Source of the DNA: an uncultured Collinsella sp.
GTDB taxonomy: Bacteria; Actinomycetota; Coriobacteriia; Coriobacteriales; Coriobacteriaceae
Length of the DNA stretch: 22,953 nt
Direction of reading: 5' to 3'
Assembly: GCA_934655755.1 (NCBI GenBank)
Contig: CAKUHA010000017.1
Location: forward strand, 1-22,953
The translations under genes were made by a program, and so were the position numbers. The notes beneath the pieces were generated by a model that had not been told where the DNA came from, searched no databases, and saw nothing but the letters and a program-made list of their open reading frames with translations. Positions 9,101-14,891 of this stretch are shown here, one piece after another (position 1 is the first letter of the stretch; each line of letters begins with the position of its first letter).

Positions 9101-9397
9101 CGACGTAATACCGTCGACATCAAAATCGCCGAAGACGGCAATATGTTCGTGGTTGCGAATGGCACGCTCAACGCGGTCGGCAACGACCGACATACCCGGA
9201 ATAATGAGCGGGTCGGCCCAGTCGCGGTCGAGCGAAGGCGTCAAAAACAGCTGGCCCTCCTCGATGGAGCCAATGCCGTGCGCGACCATAATGCGCGCCA
9301 CCAGCCCGGGAATGCCCAGACCGGCCGAAAGCTCTTTTTCGAGCTCGGGATTTTGCTGGGCGACCGCCCAGCGATGCGTCGTCTTAAGCGATGACAT
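6110..9397 (-). CDS. recJ: RecJ exonuclease fused to a RecQ-like superfamily 2 helicase
   Basis: The 1,095-aa protein joins two enzymes. Residues 1 to about 575 are a complete RecJ: DHH-phosphoesterase motifs DFDVDG (91-96), DNGI, DHH (172-174) and DMMPL, the DHHA1 motif RRGGHAGAVG (GGH at 418-420), then a RecJ-type OB domain. RecJ degrades single-stranded DNA 5' to 3' in recombination and repair. Residues about 610-1095 are an SF2 helicase: Walker A GTGRGKS (647-653), DEAHH (752-756), ATATATA, and motif VI QMSGRAGRDG. No RQC or HRDC domain or cysteine zinc cluster is evident. RecJ alone is usually 550-790 aa. ATG 9397 is preceded by GGGGGTGGG; a GTG at 9442 would add 15 residues. A short upstream frame overlaps its start. 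The likely -10 is at 9506-9511, and rel follows 15 nt downstream. Confidence 0.93.
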   Translation of the reverse strand: MSSLKTTHRWAVAQQNPELEKELSAGLGIPGLVARIMVAHGIGSIEEGQLFLTPSLDRDWADPLIIPGMSVVADRVERAIRNHEHIAVFGDFDVDGITSTCLLTEALRVFGADVTPFIPHRFDEGYGLSRAALDRVNELAHPQLIVTVDNGIAAKEEVSYLESLGIDLVVTDHHEPSDQVPQGVPLTDPKLEDEGPSRELAGAGVALKLVQVLGERLGKPSYWRSLIEVAALGTVSDMMPLTPENRALVAEGIQQMRVTARPGYIALAALAKADLSSITADGLSFSLIPRLNAAGRMADPKLALDLLLARDPIEASALAAELEEINRQRREIEAELTRDAMAKVEETYDGGRAIVVGGEGWHEGVKGIVASRLTNRYHVPALLFSIEDGIARGSGRSVGKVNLFDAVERCSDLLIRRGGHAGAVGVTIEASKLDEFRRRLSAVLSELPAEDFEDTDEVAATVDLSELNIETIEQISRLEPFGQGNKVPLLAAEGVTMCDRAVVGKTGEHMRFVATDGAASVPAIMFRVPQIDKLANCDSAVDLVFEAVAEHWQGRVKPKLMIKDVLVRDTTAPSVDDPACELRRGVEPADAGLRLESRKRQTLAQLSYTELTRSLIHSFIGSNQPHRAQVEALDALADHQSVLAVMGTGRGKSLIFHVHAAREAVLRGRASIFVYPLRALVADQAYHLSSTMAALGIGVGVLTGETVEAARDDVFAGLASGRTGIVLTTPEFLSIHRDRFARSGRIGFVVIDEAHHAGLAKGGDRSAYLDMPDILKALGDPVVMAATATATAPVVAELARVLPITRTVVDETVRENLQLEDDRDLASRENRLVSIVATGEKTVIYVNSRDQSVALAKTLRKRVPDCATRIAFYNAGLARPDRRRVEEAFRDGSLSCIVSTSAFGEGVNLPDIRHVVLYHMPFGAIEFNQMSGRAGRDGQPAVIHLLYSSRDARINERLLDCYAPERDELVTLYRALQTMWRSNRGKTGDDSFSASDIDIAQMCLAIDARTPVDERSVESGLGIFEELGFCRVSGFDDTRRIAMAENPGRVQLSRSIRYLEGLRSRMEFSAFRSWALDSCASDMLAKVNRPIVPRA

Positions 9398-9449
9398 AGG
9401 CGCCCACCCCCGATAGGGGCAGGTCGCCGCGATACCTCTCACGGTTCAT
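9384..9449 (-). CDS. Possible 21-codon upstream ORF overlapping the recJ start
   Basis: In the recJ leader the minus strand has an ATG at 9449 with AGAGGA 9 nt upstream. It begins MNRERYRGDLPL, runs 21 codons and stops with TAA at 9384-9386, inside the 5' end of recJ in another frame. It lies between the proposed -10 and the recJ start. It could couple or regulate recJ translation, or be chance. I recognise no family. Confidence 0.25.
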   Translation of the reverse strand: MNRERYRGDLPLSGVGAYVIA

Positions 9450-9505
9450 AGCGATGAGTCCTCTGTGTATGCCCGCTTCGGCAGGCAGATCTGTTGAACG
9501 GATTT

Positions 9506-9511
9506 ATTATA
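9506..9511 (-). promoter_or_regulatory. Probable -10 element for the recJ-rel transcript
   Basis: The minus strand reads GGTATAATAAA, a perfect TATAAT about 110 nt upstream of the recJ ATG. The -35 region is weak (GTTTTG or TTTTGC at 15-16 bp). The spacer is unusual in containing the palindrome CGTGCAGCACG (9513-9523), and GCTGCAGC (9534-9541) lies just upstream; either could be an operator. The element sits in the gap between divergent recJ and the BASS-family gene. Confidence 0.55.
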
Positions 9512-9672
9512 CCGTGCAGCACGGACGCAAAACGCTGCAGCACGCCCCGGTTTCGGTAAACGAAGGCGGTAATACCCTCGAAATAATCGAGCGTTTCTGC
9601 CGCACGAACGTATGTAAGCGTCTAGCATATCCATTCAAATGCATTTATGGGCAAAAGGAGCCGCAAGAACAT

Positions 9673-10671
9673 ATGAAGCAATGGGTTGGACTGGGCAAGT
9701 TTCTCGCAGGGCACATGCAGATCATCGTCCCGATTTGCGTGGCACTCGGCGTGTTCTTTCCCCAGCAGATCGGTGTGCTCAAGCCCATCGTTCCCACCCT
9801 GTTTGCCTTTATGACGTTTCAGGGCGCACTGAGCAACACCTTCCACCAGGTGGCCGAGGTATTCCGTCGTCCGTTACATCTGATTCTGGCGTTGCTGGTC
9901 TCGGCGGTGTTCATTCCCATCGCGGCTTATGCCATGGGATCGCTGTTCTTTGGCTCCAACCCTAACCTCGTCTGTGGCATCGTGCTCGAGTACAGCGTAC
10001 CCGTAGCCGTCACCGCTTTTATGTGGATCAGCATGTTCGGCGGCAACGGCCCGCTTGCGCTCACCATTATCCTGACGTCCTCGGTCATCTCGCCCGTGAC
10101 GATTCCGCTCACGCTCAAGCTCCTGCTGGGCGCCACCGTCTCGATCGATGTGCCGAGCATGATGCAGAACATGGCCTTTATGATCGCCATCCCCGCCATG
10201 CTCGGTATCGTCATCAACGAGCTCACGCGCGGCTGGGGTCACGAGAAGCTCTCCCCCGCGCTCTCGCCCGCCTGCAAGTTCATGATGATGGGCGTAATCG
10301 CGTCCAACTCCACCGCCATGAGCGAGTAAGTGCTGCACATGAATGTTGAGCGCTTGGAAGTCGCCCTCTTTATCCTGGTGTTCGCCATCAGCGGCTTTAT
10401 CATCGGCATCTTGGTCGCCCGCGCCCTGCACCTACCGTATGGCGAGACGACCACCATGTGCTTTACCTGCGGTATGCGCAATATCTCTTCGGGTGCCGTC
10501 ATCGCCACGCAGTATTTTCCCGGCGAGGTCGTGTTCCCCGTCATGTGCGGCACGCTGTTCCAACAGGTGCTTGCCTCGATTATCGGGCATCTCTTTGAGC
10601 GCCTGACCGGCGAGGAGCGCGCCAAACAACGTAAGCGCGTCGAGGCCGGCCGCGACGCAATGGCACGCTAG
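9673..10671 (+). pseudogene. Bile acid:sodium symporter (BASS) family transporter interrupted by an in-frame stop
   Basis: ATG 9673 (GGAG 12 nt upstream) opens a hydrophobic protein with several membrane helices and BASS-like segments such as GSNPNLVCGIVLEYSVPVA and TSSVISPVTIPLTLK. It stops at TAA 10327-10329 after 218 residues (ending NSTAMSE). The next codon, in the same frame, continues the protein with VLHMNVERLEVALF, two further membrane segments and CGMRNISSGAVIATQYFPGE, to the stop at 10669-10671. Together this is about 332 codons, a normal BASS length of roughly 320 residues. A single substitution (for example TAC or TAT to TAA) explains it; no frameshift is needed. Neither half is likely to transport alone. 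A sequencing error or strain-specific nonsense mutation are the main options. BASS proteins carry diverse organic anions, so bile acid is not implied. Confidence 0.85.
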
Positions 10672-10701
10672 GCCATCCGCATCGCGCGGACACTCGCTTT
10701 G

Positions 10702-11499
10702 CTACGCGAGCGCTTCCAGATGCGCGCGCAGGCGCTCCGCGTCGATATTGAGTGTGGTCTCGGCATTGACCTGGGCCAGACGATAGCCCACAAAGTAGGG
10801 CGATACCACCCAACGCGGAAGTGCCTTGGCGATGGTTCGGCCGCCCATGTGGTAGAAAAACAAGTTGTACGACTCCGCGCGACCGCCGTGGTGCTCGTGC
10901 AGGATATAGCGCAGGGCCACTTGAATCGCATCGGCGAATAGATCAGCCTCGGCTTGGTCGTGCTCGTCGTCGCTGGCAGCGATTCCCTGCGGGGCCGAGA
11001 CGTTGACCTCAAAGAATCCCATGATCGGCTCGGTCGAGATATTGACCGTGACCCTTCCCCGCCGCCAAACATCGATGCCCTCGAAGTTGGCTGAGGTCAG
11101 CGCCGCGTAGCCGTCCTCCTGCTCCAGGCCCACGATCTGCATGTGCGGGTGTACCAGACTGCCGCCCGAAAGCGGGCCCTTGTTCTTGTACATGAGCACG
11201 CTGCGGTACTGTTGGGAATCGATCATCTGCTGCCAACAGCCCAGGGCGAACCGCATCACATGATGCAGCTCATCCGGCGCATAGGTCACCAGGTCGGCGT
11301 CATGGTCGGACGACTCGATCAATACGGTCTGACGGGTGGCCCGTAGGGTCTTGAATTTATTCTCGAGCCAGATGCAGTCGCCGTCACGCTGGATGATGCT
11401 GGCGAGCCCCTCCACGTCGCAAAAGGGGCAAGCGGTACCAGGGCGACGATTGTCGTCGGGCTTGCCGCTCGCCTGCTGAACGTCAAATACGAGCGCCAC
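10702..11499 (-). CDS. GalT/HIT-like nucleotidyltransferase-fold protein (DUF4931-type)
   Basis: The 265-aa protein has the layout of galactose-1-phosphate uridylyltransferase-like HIT-superfamily enzymes: a CPFC zinc pair at residues 24-27, GPLSGGSLVHPHMQI with the active-site-like HPHMQ at 117-121 (His119 the likely nucleophile), and a C-terminal domain with HEHHGG and FYHMGGR. It is shorter than true GalT (about 340 aa) and matches what I recall as the DUF4931 group, whose substrate is unknown. Translation probably starts at GTG 11499, with GGAGGT 7 nt upstream formed by the last codons of cutC. The gap to the cutC stop is 3 nt, so the two are translationally coupled. It converges with the broken BASS gene, with only 30 bp between the stop codons and no clear terminator. 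Confidence 0.82.
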   Translation of the reverse strand: MALVFDVQQASGKPDDNRRPGTACPFCDVEGLASIIQRDGDCIWLENKFKTLRATRQTVLIESSDHDADLVTYAPDELHHVMRFALGCWQQMIDSQQYRSVLMYKNKGPLSGGSLVHPHMQIVGLEQEDGYAALTSANFEGIDVWRRGRVTVNISTEPIMGFFEVNVSAPQGIAASDDEHDQAEADLFADAIQVALRYILHEHHGGRAESYNLFFYHMGGRTIAKALPRWVVSPYFVGYRLAQVNAETTLNIDAERLRAHLEALA

Positions 11500-11502
11500 G
11501 GG

Positions 11503-12180
11503 CTATACCTCCAGCGGCACGATCTTGGTGCCATGGAGCTCGGAGACGTCCAGTGCCGCCGCGACCGCATCACGGTTGGCCGTGGTAATGCCACCGCCGG
11601 GAAGGATGGTCAGGCGATCGCTCGCATACTCGATGAGGCGGGCCAGATGATCGAAGTTGTCCTCAATCGGCGTGCCGGCCGCGCCGCCATGCGTCAGGAT
11701 GCGTGTAACGCCGCAGTCGGCAAGCGTGTCAATCGCATCGAGCTGAGCCTCGGGCGAGAGCTGGTCAAACGCCATGTGGAAGGTGATGTCGATGGGTTCA
11801 CGCTTGCATTCCTCAGTCGCGCAGCCCGCGGCCATCACGAGAGCGCCGAGGGTGAGCTCGTCGAGCGCCCAGCCGCCGGCACAAGGCTTGCAGCATCCAA
11901 AGACCAGGCCGTCAACGCCGGCGCTGACGGCAAGGCCCAGGTCCATCTCCATCATGCGCAGCTCGTCCTGGTTGTAATGAAAGTCGCCGCCACGCGGGCG
12001 AATCATGCACATCACTCGCGCGTCATGCTCGTGAGCGTAGCTGACCGTGGCGCTGATGACGCCTGCCGAAGGCGTGGTGCCACCGACGGCGAGGTTGTCA
12101 CACAGCTCAATGCGCCCCGCACCGGCCTCAATGGCCGCCGGCACTCGCTCAAAGTTCTCGGCGCAAAACTCGTACAGCAT
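11503..12180 (-). CDS. cutC: CutC family protein
   Basis: The 225-aa TIM-barrel protein shows CutC signatures: AGRIELCDNLAVGGTTPSAG near the N-terminus, MIRPRGGDFHYNQDE in the middle, ITFHMAFDQ and ILTHGGAAGT, and ILPGGGITTAN towards the end. CutC was named for copper homeostasis in E. coli, but a direct copper role is disputed and its biochemical activity is unknown. It is slightly shorter than the usual 240-250 residues, with all conserved blocks present. ATG 12180 has GGGGGT at suitable spacing and matches the family N-terminus; the frame is open further upstream to 12237. The GalT-like gene follows 3 nt after the stop. A palindromic element lies about 60 bp upstream, between it and the divergent membrane-protein gene. 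Confidence 0.92.
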   Translation of the reverse strand: MLYEFCAENFERVPAAIEAGAGRIELCDNLAVGGTTPSAGVISATVSYAHEHDARVMCMIRPRGGDFHYNQDELRMMEMDLGLAVSAGVDGLVFGCCKPCAGGWALDELTLGALVMAAGCATEECKREPIDITFHMAFDQLSPEAQLDAIDTLADCGVTRILTHGGAAGTPIEDNFDHLARLIEYASDRLTILPGGGITTANRDAVAAALDVSELHGTKIVPLEV

Positions 12181-12241
12181 AGATAGACCCCCAAAGGCAG
12201 CAGACGTTTTCCGACGGGCATTGTCACACATCCCCATGAAG

Positions 12242-12306
12242 TTGCGGTGGAATGGGGGCTGTTTTGGCGTCTAGCCCCCATTTAGTCCCTATTTCACCGC
12301 AACTCA
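12242..12306. repeat. REP-like asymmetric palindrome
   Basis: The outer arms AGTTGCGGTG (12242-12251) and CACCGCAACT (12297-12306) are exact 10-bp inverted repeats. The inner arms AATGGGGGCT (12253-12262) and AGCCCCCATT (12275-12284) are a second exact 10-bp pair around a 12-nt loop. The left side has 1 nt between its arms, while the right has 12 nt (TAGTCCCTATTT), giving a hairpin with a one-sided bulge. It lies between divergent cutC and the propeller gene. The layout looks like a dispersed REP or MITE-like element, but copy number cannot be judged here. Confidence 0.6.
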
Positions 12307-12434
12307 GAATGACTCCCTGGGGACGGCGCGGCTGGCCGAAAAAAGTTGCCAATGGCGAATGTTGCGCAACAAGATTTTCGAATCCCGATTAACCATGGCA
12401 GTATCGACATTCATATTTAGAGGAAAGGATTGCC

Positions 12435-14030
12435 ATGTTTAAGAGCATCCAAAAGGGCGGAAGGATCGCAGCGGTCGCCATTGGCCTCCTCGCAGCCCTG
12501 TCCCCGCTCGCAGCCCCTCCTGCAGCATTAGCCGGCGGCAGCGTACCGACGCCCGAGCTTGAGAAGTCGTATAGCTTTAAGACCAGCAGCGAAAACTCGT
12601 TTATCCAAACAAGCGGCAATACAAGATTTGGCTATCTATGCGATCGCGATGATGATTACAACATAAAGAGGATTACTCTCATCAATTTCAGTAATGGCAG
12701 CTCAAGCCCCATTGCCATTCCGGATGAAAGCCTTGGTTCCGTAAGCACCACCAGCGATCAGCTCTATTGGATAGACGGCAACAATTTGGTCGTATTCTCT
12801 CCAGACAATCAGACCCAAACAGTACATCCCATCGCTTCGGTTAAAATTGACCACAGCATAATTACCGTCTCCAATGATGGTAAAAGAGCAGCCGTGCAAC
12901 ACTATGACAATGAAGACGATCCCAAAAAGGTCGAAATCTATGACCTTGAATCCGACAAACTGATTCAGACGTATCAATCAAATAAAGATGACTCTTTGTA
13001 CCGCTACTCAAAAGACATGAGCCGTCTATATGCCCTACAGGACAATACCAAAGACGGCGTTGTCGCGCTTAGAGTTTTCAACTGTGATACAGGATCGACT
13101 GAACTGAAAACCATTAGCGTAAAAAAGGACGACAGGTCTTCGGACATTGGCTACATTAGCCTTAGCTCTAAATCGGAGAACATTTATCTTCAAAGCGACA
13201 CAGCCCTAATTAAAGCTGACCGCGACGGAAACATGAGCATCGTATTTAATGATGACGAACACGCCCCCGGCTGGCTCAGTCCATCGGCATCAACCGATTT
13301 ATATTTCATTTATACTAAAAAAGGGTCGAATGATCTTTTTGAAGAAGATGATGATGGATATTATCGCCTGAATGCAGAAGACTCAAACCTCGATGTTTAC
13401 GGTTGCGCAAGCGATAAGATTATCAGCTCGATCGCTTTCCCCTTCATCGATGGAGGGCTTGCCGATGTATCGCAAGATGGCAGCACCCTACTCGGTGTAA
13501 GCTCAAACGACGACAAATTCATGGCATGCCTCGTTGATGCAAATACTGGGGCGAAAAACGAGTTTGACCCCCATAAATGTCGCCTATCATTCCTGAATGG
13601 CGATCGCAAAATAATGACAACTTATAACGATGAGGACGACCCCTCCACAGTTCACGTGAACATCTATAAGTCCAATATCCCCCATTCGGTGCCCGAAGAT
13701 GTACTCTACTTTGTCCAGACTCACCTGCCGTTTGTTATTGGCGGTGGCGTGGCGATCGTCCTTATCATCAGTGGTGTGATTGTCGTTCTTTGCATCCGCA
13801 AGAAGCACGCGAAGTCAGCGAACGGAGTGGCTGCCTCAGCGCCCAAGCTTCAGCGTAAGCAGCGTCGTCGCCAGAAGCGCGCCCAGGCCAACGCCGTAGC
13901 GCCCGCGGCACCGACAATGCCCGCGGCACCGGCAGCACCGACCGAGCCCGCCCGCTTCTGCCGTCACTGCGGAACCCCGCTCGTACCCGAAGCCCAGTTC
14001 TGCCCCACGTGCGGACAAAAGGTAGACTAA
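12435..14030 (+). CDS. Exported beta-propeller-like protein with membrane anchor and cytoplasmic zinc ribbon, unknown function
   Basis: The 531-aa protein has four parts. Residues 1-34 form a Sec-type signal peptide (Lys/Arg-rich start, hydrophobic stretch, then AALAGG). Residues about 40-425 are strand-rich with propeller-blade repeats; the related segments NEDDPKKVEIYDL and DEDDPSTVHVNIYKS recur and acidic clusters are frequent. Residues about 430-455 are one membrane helix (VIGGGVAIVLIISGVIVVL) followed by basic RKKHAK, which implies propeller outside and tail inside. A basic then Ala/Pro-rich linker leads to a zinc ribbon at 507-531 with two CxxC pairs (CRHC and CPTC). AAAGGA precedes ATG 12435. 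Base composition is clearly more A+T-rich than its neighbours, with AGA, AGG and ATA codons, suggesting transfer or different constraint. I recognise no named family; an envelope sensor or scaffold is a guess. Confidence 0.85.
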   Translation: MFKSIQKGGRIAAVAIGLLAALSPLAAPPAALAGGSVPTPELEKSYSFKTSSENSFIQTSGNTRFGYLCDRDDDYNIKRITLINFSNGSSSPIAIPDESLGSVSTTSDQLYWIDGNNLVVFSPDNQTQTVHPIASVKIDHSIITVSNDGKRAAVQHYDNEDDPKKVEIYDLESDKLIQTYQSNKDDSLYRYSKDMSRLYALQDNTKDGVVALRVFNCDTGSTELKTISVKKDDRSSDIGYISLSSKSENIYLQSDTALIKADRDGNMSIVFNDDEHAPGWLSPSASTDLYFIYTKKGSNDLFEEDDDGYYRLNAEDSNLDVYGCASDKIISSIAFPFIDGGLADVSQDGSTLLGVSSNDDKFMACLVDANTGAKNEFDPHKCRLSFLNGDRKIMTTYNDEDDPSTVHVNIYKSNIPHSVPEDVLYFVQTHLPFVIGGGVAIVLIISGVIVVLCIRKKHAKSANGVAASAPKLQRKQRRRQKRAQANAVAPAAPTMPAAPAAPTEPARFCRHCGTPLVPEAQFCPTCGQKVD

Positions 14031-14059
14031 CGAACAAAACTCGATAGACCTCAACCACC

Positions 14060-14095
14060 AAGGCCCCGTTCCAGCACATTCCAGAACGGGGCCTT
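14060..14095. terminator. Hairpin downstream of the propeller gene
   Basis: AAGGCCCCGTTC (14060-14071) pairs exactly with GAACGGGGCCTT (14084-14095) around a 12-nt loop, 30 nt after the plus-strand stop codon. The following ATCTTGG is a poor T tract, so it may need the next hairpins to terminate. The core GGCCCCGTT also occurs in the arm of the palindrome behind fba. Confidence 0.6.
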
Positions 14096-14098
14096 ATC

Positions 14099-14131
14099 TT
14101 GGTGCAAAGTAACCTGATCCCCTTGCACCAA
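14099..14131. repeat. Small inverted repeat between two terminator hairpins
   Basis: TTGGTGCAA (14099-14107) and TTGCACCAA (14123-14131) are exact 9-bp inverted repeats with a 15-nt loop. It fills the space between two stronger hairpins in the convergent gap. It may be a weak hairpin or a protein-binding dyad. Confidence 0.45.
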
Positions 14132-14167
14132 AAAGGGGCGCTGACCGGGATAGTCAGCGCCCCTTTT
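14131..14167 (-). terminator. Terminator of the liv operon (bidirectional)
   Basis: AAAAGGGGCGCTGAC (14131-14145) pairs exactly with 14153-14167 around a 7-nt loop. On the minus strand it begins 11 nt after the livF stop and runs into TTTTT. On the plus strand CCCCTTTTGTT follows, so it can also stop transcripts of the propeller gene. Confidence 0.85.
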
Positions 14168-14177
14168 GTTGGACGGG

Positions 14178-14891
14178 TTAGCCTCCGAGGTAAGCTTTTC
14201 GCACGTTGTCGTCGTGCAGGAGCTCTTGACCGGTGCCGGTCATGGTGATCTTGCCGGTCTCGAGCACGTAGCCGCGCGTGGCGATCGAAAGCGCCATCTG
14301 CGCGTTCTGCTCGACCAGCAGCACCGTGGTGCCGGCCTTGTGCAGATCCTCGACAATCTGGAAGATCTGCTCGATCAGAATCGGCGCCAGACCCATGGAG
14401 GGCTCGTCGAGCATAAGCAGTTTGGGGTTGCTCATAAGGGCGCGCCCCATAACGAGCATCTGCTGCTCGCCGCCCGAAAGGGTGCCGGCGACCTGGCGAC
14501 GGCGCTCCTTAAGGCGCGGGAACTGCTCGTAAACGCGCTCGAGGCCCGGAGCAACCGTGGACTTGGGCTGCGTGTAGGCGCCCATCTCCAGGTTCTCCTC
14601 GACCGTCATCTGCAAAAAGGCGCGACGGCCCTCGGGAACCTGAGCCAAGCCCTTGCCCACCAGCTTGTCCGCGGGCGTATGGGTGATGTCCTCGCCCATA
14701 AACTTGATGGAGCCGGTCTTGGAGCGCAGCAGGCCCGAGACGGTCTTGAGCGTCGTGGACTTGCCGGCGCCGTTGGCACCGATCAGGGCCACGATCTCGC
14801 CCTCGTTGACGTTAAAGGAGATGTCCTTGATGGCGTGGATGGCGCCGTACCAGACGTTGATGTTGTAGACGGAAAGCATCGGCTCTGCCAT
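14178..14891 (-). CDS. livF: Branched-chain amino acid ABC transporter, ATP-binding subunit LivF
   Basis: The 237-aa cytoplasmic ATPase shows Walker A GANGAGKST, Q-loop region, signature LSGGEQQ, Walker B LLMLDEPS and the switch region VLLVEQNAQMAL. The ending YVLETGKITMTGTGQELL with KAYLG is typical of LivF, the smaller of the two Liv ATPases. It powers uptake of leucine, isoleucine and valine or related amino acids with LivG, LivM and LivH. The ATG at 14891 directly follows the livG stop codon, and GGGGGAG lies 6 nt upstream, so translation is probably coupled. It is the last gene of the operon and is followed by a strong terminator. Confidence 0.96.
   Translation of the reverse strand: MAEPMLSVYNINVWYGAIHAIKDISFNVNEGEIVALIGANGAGKSTTLKTVSGLLRSKTGSIKFMGEDITHTPADKLVGKGLAQVPEGRRAFLQMTVEENLEMGAYTQPKSTVAPGLERVYEQFPRLKERRRQVAGTLSGGEQQMLVMGRALMSNPKLLMLDEPSMGLAPILIEQIFQIVEDLHKAGTTVLLVEQNAQMALSIATRGYVLETGKITMTGTGQELLHDDNVRKAYLGG

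Noticed and set aside
6245..9394. Plus-strand open frame of about 1,050 codons opposite the RecJ-helicase gene
   Set aside because: It is a complement shadow of a gene with all RecJ and helicase motifs. No ribosome-binding site or recognisable domain.
9454..9672. N-terminal extension of the BASS-family frame
   Set aside because: The residues are not membrane-like and do not resemble the family start. The stretch contains the divergent promoter region.
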